Source: PMNU01 sp035479375
GTDB taxonomy: Bacteria > Patescibacteriota > Saccharimonadia > Saccharimonadales > UBA4665
Assembly (NCBI GenBank): GCA_035479375.1
Contig: DATIIT010000014.1
Coordinates: 11,904-75,903, forward strand
Length of the DNA: 64,000 bases
Direction of reading: 5' to 3'
The stretch's first letter is position 1. Every line of letters starts with the position of its first letter. The notes beneath the pieces were generated by a model. That model was given only the letters and a program-made list of their open reading frames with translations. It made no database searches and was not told the origin of the DNA. The position numbers and the translations under genes are program-made. Positions 24,632 through 32,597 of the stretch are shown in pieces.

Positions 24632-25744
24632 TTAAGCCTCCAATGCTTGCTTGAAATCCTGGTAACTTTGGTCGAATGTCAGCCGCTGGCTCCAGCGCCA
24701 GGCGGCATCGCGGACTTTTTTGTAAAACTGCCGGTCGGTAAATAAGTTGATGATCCCCGCGGCCAGCGCCAACGTGTACGGCGGCACTACCAGGCCGGTG
24801 CGATGGTCGCGGACGCTGTCGCGCAGGCCGTCCACGTCGTACACCACGGCCGGTGTGCCCTGGCTGGCGGCTTCGGTCACAATAAGGCCCCAACCTTCTT
24901 TGACGCTAGTGACGCACATCAGGTGGCTGCGGCGCATCAGCTCGATTTTACGCTTCCGGCTGACGCGGCCTTCACAGGTAATGTCGCCGGCAAATTCGCT
25001 ATGCGCGATGTAGTCCAGCACTTGCTGGCCGTATGGCGAGGCCGTGTCGCCGGCCAAGATCATTTTGAGCTCCGGCACCTGCTGCTTGGCCAATTCAAAG
25101 GCCTTGATTTGGTCCAGCGTGCGCTTCATGGCGCGCATCGCCCCAAAACTGAGCACCGTGGGCGCGGCAAATTTTTGCGTGCCGGCCAGCGTAGGCAGCG
25201 GCTCCAGCTCGATCCCCTGGGTGATGATGTGCGCCCGGTCTTTGGTAAATCCAAACTGGCCAAGGTCGTGCAGCGTGCTGTCCGAAATGGTAATGAGCGG
25301 CGTCTTGGAGCGCGCCAGCAGGCGCGTGGCCAGCGGCTCCAAAACGGTGTAGCCCACTTGGGAGAGCGGCGATTTGGCCTCGTGGAACCACACCTCGCGC
25401 GCCAGCTGGTGGTAGAACAAAAACGTCTTTGCCCCGCCGCCAAACAAAACGCCAAAGTACGGCGCGGTGTTCACCACCTCCACCACAACATCGTATTTAC
25501 CGCGCAGCCGCCGCATGTAATACCCGAACGCCTGGAACGAATGCAGGTAGCGGTTGCCACCAATGCGGATCACTTCGATGCCGTCCAGCAATTCGTGCGC
25601 GGCGCTGCCGGCGTGGCGGGCAGTCAGGAATGTTACCCGATGCCCGTCCGCCACCAGCCGCTTAGACAGCTCACGTAAGACCACTTCGGCACCGCCCGCT
25701 TGCGGGTGGGTGTAGTCTTTCCATGTCAGCCATAAGATGTTCAT
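24632..25744 (-). CDS. GT4-family glycosyltransferase
   Basis: A 370-residue GT-B enzyme starting MNILWLTWKDYTHPQAGGAE, with the acceptor-side GGAE motif and the donor-side SVKEGWGLIVTEAASQGTPA segment containing the E-x7-E pair. Size and architecture are typical for GT4. It overlaps the upstream DPM1-like gene by four bases. It is the second GT4 of the cluster and differs clearly in sequence from the first, so they probably form different linkages. Confidence 0.88.
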   Translation of the reverse strand: MNILWLTWKDYTHPQAGGAEVVLRELSKRLVADGHRVTFLTARHAGSAAHELLDGIEVIRIGGNRYLHSFQAFGYYMRRLRGKYDVVVEVVNTAPYFGVLFGGGAKTFLFYHQLAREVWFHEAKSPLSQVGYTVLEPLATRLLARSKTPLITISDSTLHDLGQFGFTKDRAHIITQGIELEPLPTLAGTQKFAAPTVLSFGAMRAMKRTLDQIKAFELAKQQVPELKMILAGDTASPYGQQVLDYIAHSEFAGDITCEGRVSRKRKIELMRRSHLMCVTSVKEGWGLIVTEAASQGTPAVVYDVDGLRDSVRDHRTGLVVPPYTLALAAGIINLFTDRQFYKKVRDAAWRWSQRLTFDQSYQDFKQALEA

Positions 25745-26775
25745 TTCAGCATTACCTCTCCATATAAGGCGTCATCTAATGTGGCAGCGTAGCCGTCTTC
25801 GGGATGCTCGCGGTGGCTCTGCCAGCGGCGCCGGGGCACCATGTGGCGGCGCACCACGTACAGCGGCCGGTTAGAGACCTCGGAATGTATGCGGGCAATG
25901 TACAAGGAGATAAGCCCCAGGCAGCCCAGCATAATCCCCACCAGCACTAAAATCATGATTGCGAGCAACGCCGTGCCGGTGATGTTCCAATGCCACGGGT
26001 CGCGCAATACAAACCGTTCCAAACACAAAAACGAGCCAGCCGGTACAGCCAAAAGTAAAATAAATAATCCTAAATAGCCTGCTAATTTTAGCGGGAATAA
26101 ACTGTACCCGGTGAAGGAATTGATGGCCAAGACAATCAACTTCCCCCAGCCGTATGCGGCCGCGCCATGTTTGCGGGGCGGCGCCGTAAAGTTAATGTAC
26201 GCGCGTTTGAACCCGAGCCAGTCGATGAGCCCGCGCGTGATGCGGTCGCGCTCGGTGAGCTGGCGGAACACGCGGATGACCTTTTTATCCAGCAGCCGGA
26301 AATCGCTGGCATGTGGCGTGATTTGGGTGTGCGCCACCATGTGCAGCAGGCTGTAAAACCAATCGGACGTTAGGCGCTTGAGCCGGCCCTCTTCCTTGCT
26401 GTAGCGGCGGACGCCGATGACGACGTCGTTGCCCTTTTCCCAGGCGGTGATAAATTTGGGGATTAACGCCGGCGGGTGTTGCAAATCGGCGTCTAAAATA
26501 ATTGCGGCTTCGCCCCACGCGGCGTCGAGCCCGGCGCTCACGGCGGCCTCTTTGCCAAAGTTGCGGGCAAATTCCAGGACGCGGACACGTTCGTCTTTGC
26601 CAGTGAGCCGTTGGAGCTCGGTTGGCGAATCGTCGGTACTGCCGTCGTCTACAAACAGGAATTCAAATTGGTAATGTACGCGGGCGGTGTGTTTGGTAAG
26701 TTCTTTGTATAGAAGCGGAATATTTTGTGCCTCGTTGTGGATTGGCACGATGATTGATATCAACTTCCCCTCCAT
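25741..26775 (-). CDS. DPM1/GtrB-like polyprenyl-phosphate glycosyltransferase
   Basis: A 344-residue GT2 enzyme with an N-terminal catalytic domain (IIVPIHNEAQNIPLLYKEL, FVDDGSTDDSP, the DADLQHPP metal site) and two C-terminal membrane helices (about 228-250 and 266-296) followed by a basic tail. This is the GtrB/ArnC plan: it charges undecaprenyl phosphate with a sugar, producing the donor used outside the membrane by GT-C enzymes. Two such large GT-C-like proteins are encoded downstream in the same operon, a good functional match. The start overlaps the flippase gene by 16 bases. Confidence 0.88.
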   Translation of the reverse strand: MEGKLISIIVPIHNEAQNIPLLYKELTKHTARVHYQFEFLFVDDGSTDDSPTELQRLTGKDERVRVLEFARNFGKEAAVSAGLDAAWGEAAIILDADLQHPPALIPKFITAWEKGNDVVIGVRRYSKEEGRLKRLTSDWFYSLLHMVAHTQITPHASDFRLLDKKVIRVFRQLTERDRITRGLIDWLGFKRAYINFTAPPRKHGAAAYGWGKLIVLAINSFTGYSLFPLKLAGYLGLFILLLAVPAGSFLCLERFVLRDPWHWNITGTALLAIMILVLVGIMLGCLGLISLYIARIHSEVSNRPLYVVRRHMVPRRRWQSHREHPEDGYAATLDDALYGEVMLK

Positions 26776-28049
26776 GCAGTTCCTTTCTTTAAAAGTTTAG
26801 GTGCAAACGCCCACGCGGCCAGCAGGCCGACCATTGCGAGGCTGCCAGCAAGCAGGCTAGAAACCACCGCGCCCGGGTTGTTGTGGTGCCCAGCCATCAA
26901 CCCGTAGGTGGTTAGCCCGCCTGCCACCACAACCACGGCAATGCCGTACCGGCGCAGGGCGAGGTAATAAGAAACGAATAAATTGAGGGCGGCCACCACG
27001 CAAATGGCGAGGCCCAACTTGGGCAGCAGCCCGGCCATGGATTCATACGAGGCGCCCATCAGCACGCCCACCACAAACTTGGGGAAACCCACGAAAAACA
27101 GCAACGTGGGCACGCTGAGCGCGGCAAACAGCAGCAACGATTTGTAGAGCAGCTTGCGGTTATGCTCGGCGGTGTGGTGCAGGCGCACGCTGGGCATCAG
27201 CACCAGCGCAATCGACGCTGTCAGGAAAAAAATGATGCGCGCCACGCTGGCAACGCCGGCATACAGCCCGGCCGTGTGGGCATCAAAATAGTGCTTCACC
27301 ACCAAAATGTCCAGGCTGTATTGCAGTGTAATAACCAGCGAGCCAATAAGCACCAGGCCGCCGTATTTTAGCTCCGGCAGCAGCACTTTCAGGTCTGGCA
27401 AGAGGCTGCGCTTAGCCGCGGTGTCGCGCTTGAGCCCCAGCTTGAGCGCCCACCAGGCTACGTAACCACAGGCCACCGCTTGCGCCAAAATGAGCCCGCC
27501 AATGGCGCCGGCCGTGCCCAAACCCACAACCACCAAAAGCACCGAAAACAGCAGTTTTGCGCCGGCCCCCACCACGTTGGAAATGGCCGACACGCCAAAC
27601 TTCTGCTTGCCCCGCACAAACGCCCCGCGGAAGGTAAACGGCACCGTTACCACAATGGACAGCATCAAAATCACAAACGGCACGCTGGAGTTGAAGTGCA
27701 AAAAATGCTTAAACGCCGATTGGAACACCAGCGTCATAACAAGCAGCGCAATACTTATGGCAAAGGCCAGTTTTTCAAACTCCAGCACCAGCGCGTTGCG
27801 CTGCCGCTCGTCCTCATAATTGGCCACCACGTTCACTGTCACCAGCCCCAACACCGACAAAAAAATGCTAATTTGTAAAAATAATGACACTAGCGTCTGC
27901 ACTTCCCCGAAAGCGCTTGGCGGCAGCAGCCGCCCCAACACCGGGTAGTACAGGTAGTTGAGGACGCCCACCACAATCGACCCTACCAGGTAAATGGTAT
28001 TGTCCCGTAGAAACTGGCTTTGTCGCACCAGGCGAACCAGATTGAGCAT
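26760..28049 (-). CDS. Wzx-like polysaccharide flippase (MOP superfamily)
   Basis: A 429-residue polytopic protein with about twelve to fourteen helices, resembling Wzx/MurJ-type lipid-linked oligosaccharide flippases: NTIYLVGSIVVGVLNYLYYPV at the N-terminus, RGAFVRGKQKFG in the third loop, and YAGVASVARIIFFLTASIALVLMP in the second half. The start at 28049 (MLNLVRLVRQSQ) has GGAGG seven bases upstream; the frame is open 17 codons further. It is the first gene of the glycan operon and would move the lipid-linked intermediate across the membrane. MurJ is the alternative, but the surrounding glycosyltransferases favour Wzx. Confidence 0.8.
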   Translation of the reverse strand: MLNLVRLVRQSQFLRDNTIYLVGSIVVGVLNYLYYPVLGRLLPPSAFGEVQTLVSLFLQISIFLSVLGLVTVNVVANYEDERQRNALVLEFEKLAFAISIALLVMTLVFQSAFKHFLHFNSSVPFVILMLSIVVTVPFTFRGAFVRGKQKFGVSAISNVVGAGAKLLFSVLLVVVGLGTAGAIGGLILAQAVACGYVAWWALKLGLKRDTAAKRSLLPDLKVLLPELKYGGLVLIGSLVITLQYSLDILVVKHYFDAHTAGLYAGVASVARIIFFLTASIALVLMPSVRLHHTAEHNRKLLYKSLLLFAALSVPTLLFFVGFPKFVVGVLMGASYESMAGLLPKLGLAICVVAALNLFVSYYLALRRYGIAVVVVAGGLTTYGLMAGHHNNPGAVVSSLLAGSLAMVGLLAAWAFAPKLLKKGTAWRGS

Positions 28050-28207
28050 CCTAACCCTCCGTAAAGTCAATGAAGCCACACTGCAAAAATGCTTTTTCAT
28101 TGTGCCAAGTTTTGGCCGGGTTTGATGTTAGAAAGCTTACAGCACGGGCTGAAAAATTCCGCCCCTCACCGCCCAGCGCCCACAGCGGCCCGGGATTCTC
28201 GCGGGTG

Positions 28208-29254
28208 CTATTTCTCTGGCGGCAGCATCATGTCTTCGTCGCTACTGGGACGCAGCGGCCGTTTTTTCATCACTTCGTAGCGGATGCCGGTGAGGTTGGA
28301 CTCCATGTAATCGTCGTTCAGCAGGTTTACAAATTTGCTAAGGTCTTTTTGGTTCATGATGATAATCGCGCCGGCTTCGTCCACCATAAGGTCAACGCCC
28401 AGCTCTTCGGCGTGGTCAATGAGCTGCTCTTGCTTCAGCTCGCCCACCTCCAATTTTTGCAGCTTGTTGATGAGCGCCTTGTTGCCCTCCACCGCCGATT
28501 GCAGCGTAATGCCGTCGGCAAAGCTGAGCTGGTAATGCGCCTCAATTTCGGCCACTTTTTTGTTGGCCAGAGCGTTTTTCTTGGCGTCAAAGCCAAACAG
28601 GCGGTCTAGCTTGGCCTCGTTAAACACGTACAGGTCTTGGTCCAGCACCAGCATGTGCGCCTCGGCCGGGATTTTGAGCGCCGCGGCCTCAAAGGCCTTA
28701 AAGGTTTTGCCGGCCACCATCCAGGTGCCCTCGCCTTTGAGCATTTGCCCGCCGCTGAGCGCCTTAAAAATATAGAACGGCGCCTTCATTTTGGGGTGGC
28801 TGACGCGCGCCATGGCGCCCTTGATGCGCTTTAGGTCGTGCTCCTCTTCGGTAAAAAGCTCAATTTCGCTTTCCTGGGTGCGGATCCAGTGCATGACCTC
28901 TTTGAGCTTCTCGATTTTGTTCCAGCGGATGCGTTGCAACACGCCAGCCTCGCCCTCGCCGTCGGTGAAATCGCGCACCACGATGCCGTTTTCGGCACCG
29001 TCCAGCACCTGCTCCAAGGTGTTGTCCAGGAACAGCGGCTGCAATTGTTTGTCTAGGTCGGGCGCGGTTTTGGTGCGGTACACGACGTTGTTTTTGTTAA
29101 TCCAGAAAAGCTCAAAGGTGAGCTCCTCTTTGAACTCGAACAGGTTGTTAGCCCAGGCGAACACGTCACTGGGCTCGTAGCCGTCGTCTGGCTCGGCGAG
29201 GATGTCCGGCTTCTTCTGGGGCGCTTCCCCTGTTTGCTCTTCGTTTTCAGGCAT
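28208..29254 (-). CDS. KwaB-like protein (DUF4868), without KwaA
   Basis: A 348-residue soluble protein. The second half fits the DUF4868/KwaB family: APFYIFKAL, LVLDQDLYVFNEAKLDRLFGF and the C-terminal KFVNLLNDDYMESNLTG segment followed by RYEV and KKR. KwaB is the cytosolic partner of membrane sensor KwaA in the Kiwa anti-phage system; here no KwaA-like small four-helix protein lies on either side. The start at 29254 is chosen because a -10 (minus strand TAGAAT) lies six bases before that ATG. The N-terminal 45 residues are acidic and disordered-looking. Neighbours are an unknown gene and RNase HI upstream and the glycan operon downstream. Family assignment is from memory of the sequence pattern. 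Confidence 0.65.
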   Translation of the reverse strand: MPENEEQTGEAPQKKPDILAEPDDGYEPSDVFAWANNLFEFKEELTFELFWINKNNVVYRTKTAPDLDKQLQPLFLDNTLEQVLDGAENGIVVRDFTDGEGEAGVLQRIRWNKIEKLKEVMHWIRTQESEIELFTEEEHDLKRIKGAMARVSHPKMKAPFYIFKALSGGQMLKGEGTWMVAGKTFKAFEAAALKIPAEAHMLVLDQDLYVFNEAKLDRLFGFDAKKNALANKKVAEIEAHYQLSFADGITLQSAVEGNKALINKLQKLEVGELKQEQLIDHAEELGVDLMVDEAGAIIIMNQKDLSKFVNLLNDDYMESNLTGIRYEVMKKRPLRPSSDEDMMLPPEK

Positions 29255-29260
29255 ATGCAC

Positions 29261-29266
29261 ATTCTA
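29261..29266 (-). promoter_or_regulatory. -10 of the KwaB-like gene (leaderless)
   Basis: Minus-strand TAGAAT, six bases before the ATG at 29254. It gives the gene its own leaderless transcript. Confidence 0.5.
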
Positions 29267-29298
29267 CCTGACGCTAGCGCAAAAAGCTGCTGTAAAAA

Positions 29299-29949
29299 TT
29301 ATGCCACGTGTGGTGCTAGATCTACGAAGCGCGGCGTCACTGTAAAGCCGGCATAGTTGCCGGCCATCAGATGCCCACGCACCTCGGCCGTAGAGGGCTC
29401 AAGGCTGTGGCCTTCCATGCTTTCGGCGAGCGTCTGGAACGCGGCGTCGGCTGGCTGGCGATTGGCTGCAAACAAGTCTTCTCTCAAGCCTTCTTTCAAA
29501 CCTTCTTGGTCTTGGATGCCATAGCTCAGTACGGTCAATCGTAGAGCAATCTCGGCATGCCGCGAACTGTCTGCGGCCGTACCCACGCGCTCAAGAGGCA
29601 AAATCGTTTCGCGGCCGCCAACACGCGACACAATACCGTCATGGCGTATGACATCTGAACTGCAGATATCCTCGCACCCACCAATTTCTAGGGCGTCAAT
29701 GTGCCGCTCGACAACGATCACCCGGTTGGTAGCCGTGGCCGTCAGGATGGCAGGAGCGTTGCGGACGGGCAACTCCAGATTGGCGCGCTGCCAGGCATCG
29801 GTCAGCAGCATGCCTACCGTGAAGCCCCCCATTGACGTGTGCACAACGGTGAGGCCGCTTCCCTTGTTTGGGTTAAACATTCCTCGCACATGTTGGCGAA
29901 GATACAGCGGCAAATCGCCCCAGTCTGGCGCATTTTTTGGGGCGGGCAT
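29299..29949 (-). CDS. Unknown 216-residue soluble protein
   Basis: No family recognised. The protein has no signal peptide or membrane segment; it contains a central basic-acidic region (NRVIVVERHIDALEIGG) and a C-terminal FTVTPRFVDLAPHVA. It begins one base after the rnhA stop, so it is probably translated from the rnhA transcript. It resembles several other operon-end genes in this window that are soluble, Ala-rich and unrecognised, though I see no sequence similarity between them. Confidence 0.6.
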   Translation of the reverse strand: MPAPKNAPDWGDLPLYLRQHVRGMFNPNKGSGLTVVHTSMGGFTVGMLLTDAWQRANLELPVRNAPAILTATATNRVIVVERHIDALEIGGCEDICSSDVIRHDGIVSRVGGRETILPLERVGTAADSSRHAEIALRLTVLSYGIQDQEGLKEGLREDLFAANRQPADAAFQTLAESMEGHSLEPSTAEVRGHLMAGNYAGFTVTPRFVDLAPHVA

Positions 29950-29950
29950 A

Positions 29951-30370
29951 TTACTTCCGCAGCTGCTGCTCGCGGGCTTTGTTTGCCCACTCGTCGGCTA
30001 ATTCGTTGCCCGGGTCGTTGTTGTGGCCGCGCACCCACACCAGTGTCGCCTGCGATTCGCGGTACAGCGGGCATACCTCTTTTACAATGTCCAAATTCTT
30101 GATTTCCCCGCCCTTTTTCTTCCAGCCGTTTTTCTCCCACGCGATGGACCATTTGGTGATGACGTTGATCCAAAACTCGCTGTCCGTGTAAATTTCGGCC
30201 GGCCCACCAGCCGCGTCTTTGAGCGCGGCGATGATGGCAAAGCCCTCCATGCGGATGTTGGTGGTATTGTGCTCGCCACCCAACACGTGCGGCTGCATGT
30301 CGCGGATTACGGCAAAGCCGCCTGTGCCGGGGTTGGGCTCGCAGCTGCCGTCGGTGTAATACGTGACCAT
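29951..30370 (-). CDS. rnhA: Ribonuclease HI
   Basis: Cleaves RNA in RNA:DNA hybrids, removing R-loops and primers. The 139-residue protein has the full catalytic set: D in YTDGSCEPNPGTGG, E in IRMEGFAIIAAL, D in IYTDSEFWIN and the last acidic residue in GNELADEWAN, with the VRGHNNDPGNE handle region. A perfect -10 (minus strand TATAAT, 30377-30382) ends six bases before the ATG, so the mRNA is predicted to be leaderless. The unknown 216-codon gene follows after one base. Confidence 0.93.
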   Translation of the reverse strand: MVTYYTDGSCEPNPGTGGFAVIRDMQPHVLGGEHNTTNIRMEGFAIIAALKDAAGGPAEIYTDSEFWINVITKWSIAWEKNGWKKKGGEIKNLDIVKEVCPLYRESQATLVWVRGHNNDPGNELADEWANKAREQQLRK

Positions 30371-30376
30371 GCCGCC

Positions 30377-30382
30377 ATTATA
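30377..30382 (-). promoter_or_regulatory. rnhA -10 (leaderless)
   Basis: Perfect minus-strand TATAAT, then six bases, then the rnhA ATG at 30370. Confidence 0.6.
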
Positions 30383-30411
30383 TATGATGCCGGCCGCGCG
30401 CGGGTGGACTT

Positions 30412-31146
30412 TTAGCGGTATTCCGGATTTTCGTAGTCAAAGCGCGAGCCTGCGTCCCACTTGCTGCGCTGGTTGCCGTAGGCCGGCACGCCGCCGCTGT
30501 CCTTTAGCATCTGCGCCAGGTGCATGAGGTTCCAGGTCATGAAGGTGGTGTTGCGGTTGGTGAAATCGTTGCTGAGGCCGATTTTGCCGCCGTGCCCGTC
30601 GTCGTCACCGTAGCTGGGGCCGGGGCCGGCCTCGCCAATCCAGCCGGCGTCGGCTTGCGGCGGAATAACACAGCCTAGGTGCTGCAAACTATACAACACG
30701 TTCATGGCGCAGTGCTTGATGCCGTCCTCGTTGCCGGTAATCAGACAGCCGCCCACCTTGCCGTAATAGGCATACTGCCCGGCTTTGTTGAGTTCGGACG
30801 AGCACGCATACAGCCGCTCAATAATTTTCTTCATCTGCGAGCTGTTGTCGCCCAGCCAAATGGGCCCGGCAAGCACCAAAATGTCGGCGGCCTGCACTTT
30901 TTTGTAGATTTCCGGCCACTCGTCGTCCGGCCAGCCTTTGTCCCGCATGTCCGGGTACACGCCGGTGGCGATGTTAGGGTGGTCTATGGTGCGGATCACC
31001 TCTGTTGTAACGCCGTGCTTCTCCATAATGTCGGTGCTGATTTTAATGAGCAGGTCGGTGTGGCTCGGCGCCGGCGACTTGGTGAGCGTGCCGTTAAAGA
31101 ACAAGGCTTTTAGGCCGGTGAAATCGTATTGCTTGGTGTCTGCCAT
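30412..31146 (-). CDS. Flavodoxin-fold NAD(P)H-dependent FMN oxidoreductase
   Basis: A 244-residue flavodoxin-like protein. The start ADTKQYDFTGLKALFFNGTLTKSP contains the phosphate-binding first loop (NGTLTKSP), and ADILVLAGPIWLGDNSSQMK and GKVGGCLITGNEDGIKHCAM are the second and third FMN-binding segments. It probably reduces quinones or other electron acceptors with NAD(P)H. The start at 31146 has GGAGGAG eight bases upstream; the open frame further upstream is not used. It is a single gene between the 224-codon unknown and rnhA. Confidence 0.85.
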   Translation of the reverse strand: MADTKQYDFTGLKALFFNGTLTKSPAPSHTDLLIKISTDIMEKHGVTTEVIRTIDHPNIATGVYPDMRDKGWPDDEWPEIYKKVQAADILVLAGPIWLGDNSSQMKKIIERLYACSSELNKAGQYAYYGKVGGCLITGNEDGIKHCAMNVLYSLQHLGCVIPPQADAGWIGEAGPGPSYGDDDGHGGKIGLSNDFTNRNTTFMTWNLMHLAQMLKDSGGVPAYGNQRSKWDAGSRFDYENPEYR

Positions 31147-31234
31147 GGTGAAACTCCTCCGCGTTATGGTTGTATCATACCGCATGTTGGTGGCTGATGC
31201 GGTGGAAAATGACACGGTCCTACGGCCCAGGCCG

Positions 31235-31909
31235 TCAGGCGTGAGGTAGCCCAAGCGCCACAGCCGGCGGCTCCACAAACGACTTCAACAGCCTCGGGTA
31301 GACAGTTACACGTTGGGATGGGTCAAATGTTTGGTCACCGCTCTCGCCCGCAAACCGTGCGAAGAATTCGGCAGTTGGCAGGGCGGGCGTGCGCGTTGCC
31401 AGAACCAGCTGCCCGTCACCGTACAAGTCTGGCGGCTTTTGCTGTGGGTCAAAGCCAGGCAGCATGCTGTCCTCGCCTAGCAGATACTCGCGCGGTTGAT
31501 GGAGCACGGCAACCGGCTTGGGCGGGCGGAAGTTTATATCGATGCTATGCGTCTCTAGCGAATGGTTCACCACACCTTCGGCGGTCTGCTGCGGCAACGC
31601 CCGGCGCAACAACTCACCCAACGCCAAGCCAGCAACGGCCTCGCGTTCCCATATCTGTATTGGCGACCCCGGGAGCCTGTGATGTACCTCTGGCCTGGCG
31701 GCAAGCGAACGGATTCTCGCAACCTTAGGCAAAACACCGCGTAGCATAAAATCGCCGGCGAATCCGATGTGCCAGATACCACCTTCGGCCTCAATGCCAG
31801 CCCAGTATTCAACAAGGCCATCGTACTGGGGTTGCCCCATGCGCATTAGCGAAAACAACTCCAGGTAATCGCCGCGGCTGGGTTTTTGGCGGAGTTTCTC
31901 GAACGCCAT
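31235..31909 (-). CDS. Unknown 224-residue soluble protein after the SDR gene
   Basis: No family recognised. The start MAFEKLRQKPSRGDYLEL at 31909 lies four bases after the SDR stop; the longer open frame overlaps the SDR gene out of frame and is not used. The protein is soluble, with no signal peptide, and Pro-rich in its last third (PGFDPQQKPPDLYGDGQ). Probably the last gene of the glyS-SDR transcript. Confidence 0.6.
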   Translation of the reverse strand: MAFEKLRQKPSRGDYLELFSLMRMGQPQYDGLVEYWAGIEAEGGIWHIGFAGDFMLRGVLPKVARIRSLAARPEVHHRLPGSPIQIWEREAVAGLALGELLRRALPQQTAEGVVNHSLETHSIDINFRPPKPVAVLHQPREYLLGEDSMLPGFDPQQKPPDLYGDGQLVLATRTPALPTAEFFARFAGESGDQTFDPSQRVTVYPRLLKSFVEPPAVALGLPHA

Positions 31910-31913
31910 GCGC

Positions 31914-32597
31914 CTAGTAATCCAAGTTTTGCATGCCGATTTCCGGCACGTCGACATTCTCCGGCAAGTTACATATAAATGCAAGCATTTCGGCGGCCTG
32001 TTTAGGGTCGAGCGCACGGGACATGTCGCGGCTGTTGCCGCTTTTGTCGAACAGGCCGGTGTTGATGGCGCCCGGGTAAAACCCGGTAACGGCAATGTGC
32101 GCCGGCTTGAGCTCCAGCTGCATGGACTTGGTGAAGCCGGTAATCGCCCATTTGCTAGCGTTGTATACCGCGCGCTCGGCCTTGGCGCTTAAGCCCGCCT
32201 GGGAAATGACGTTGATGATCCTGCCCTTTTGCCGGGCTTTCATCGCCGTTACGGCGGCGCGCGTGCAATAAATGGTGCCGAGCGTATTCGTTTCGACCAC
32301 CGCTTTGATGCGCGCCGGGTCGTTGGTTTCCAGCGCGTCTTGGATCCACTGGCCGGCGTTGTTAATGAGGATGTCGAGCGGGCCGCCTTTGGATTCGGCG
32401 GCCTGGATAGCTTTTTCTACCTGGGCGTAATCGGTGACGTCGGCCACGACGTAGTTGCATTTTAGTTCTGCGGCCGCTTGCTTGGTACGCGCCTCGTCAC
32501 GGCCTAAGATGGTGACGTGGTGGCCGGCTTTCATGAGTGCCTCGGCGGTTGCCCGCCCCAGGCCATCGTTGCCGCCGGTTATCAAAATGCGGTTCAT
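31914..32597 (-). CDS. Short-chain dehydrogenase/reductase
   Basis: A 227-residue classical SDR oxidoreductase: Rossmann motif TGGNDGLGRATAE, NNAG (ILINNAGQWIQ), the catalytic serine in NVISQAGLSAKAE and YNASK with the catalytic Tyr and Lys. It uses NAD(P)H to reduce a carbonyl; the substrate is unknown. Its ATG overlaps the glyS stop by four bases, an unexpected but clear translational coupling between a tRNA synthetase and an oxidoreductase. Confidence 0.9.
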   Translation of the reverse strand: MNRILITGGNDGLGRATAEALMKAGHHVTILGRDEARTKQAAAELKCNYVVADVTDYAQVEKAIQAAESKGGPLDILINNAGQWIQDALETNDPARIKAVVETNTLGTIYCTRAAVTAMKARQKGRIINVISQAGLSAKAERAVYNASKWAITGFTKSMQLELKPAHIAVTGFYPGAINTGLFDKSGNSRDMSRALDPKQAAEMLAFICNLPENVDVPEIGMQNLDY

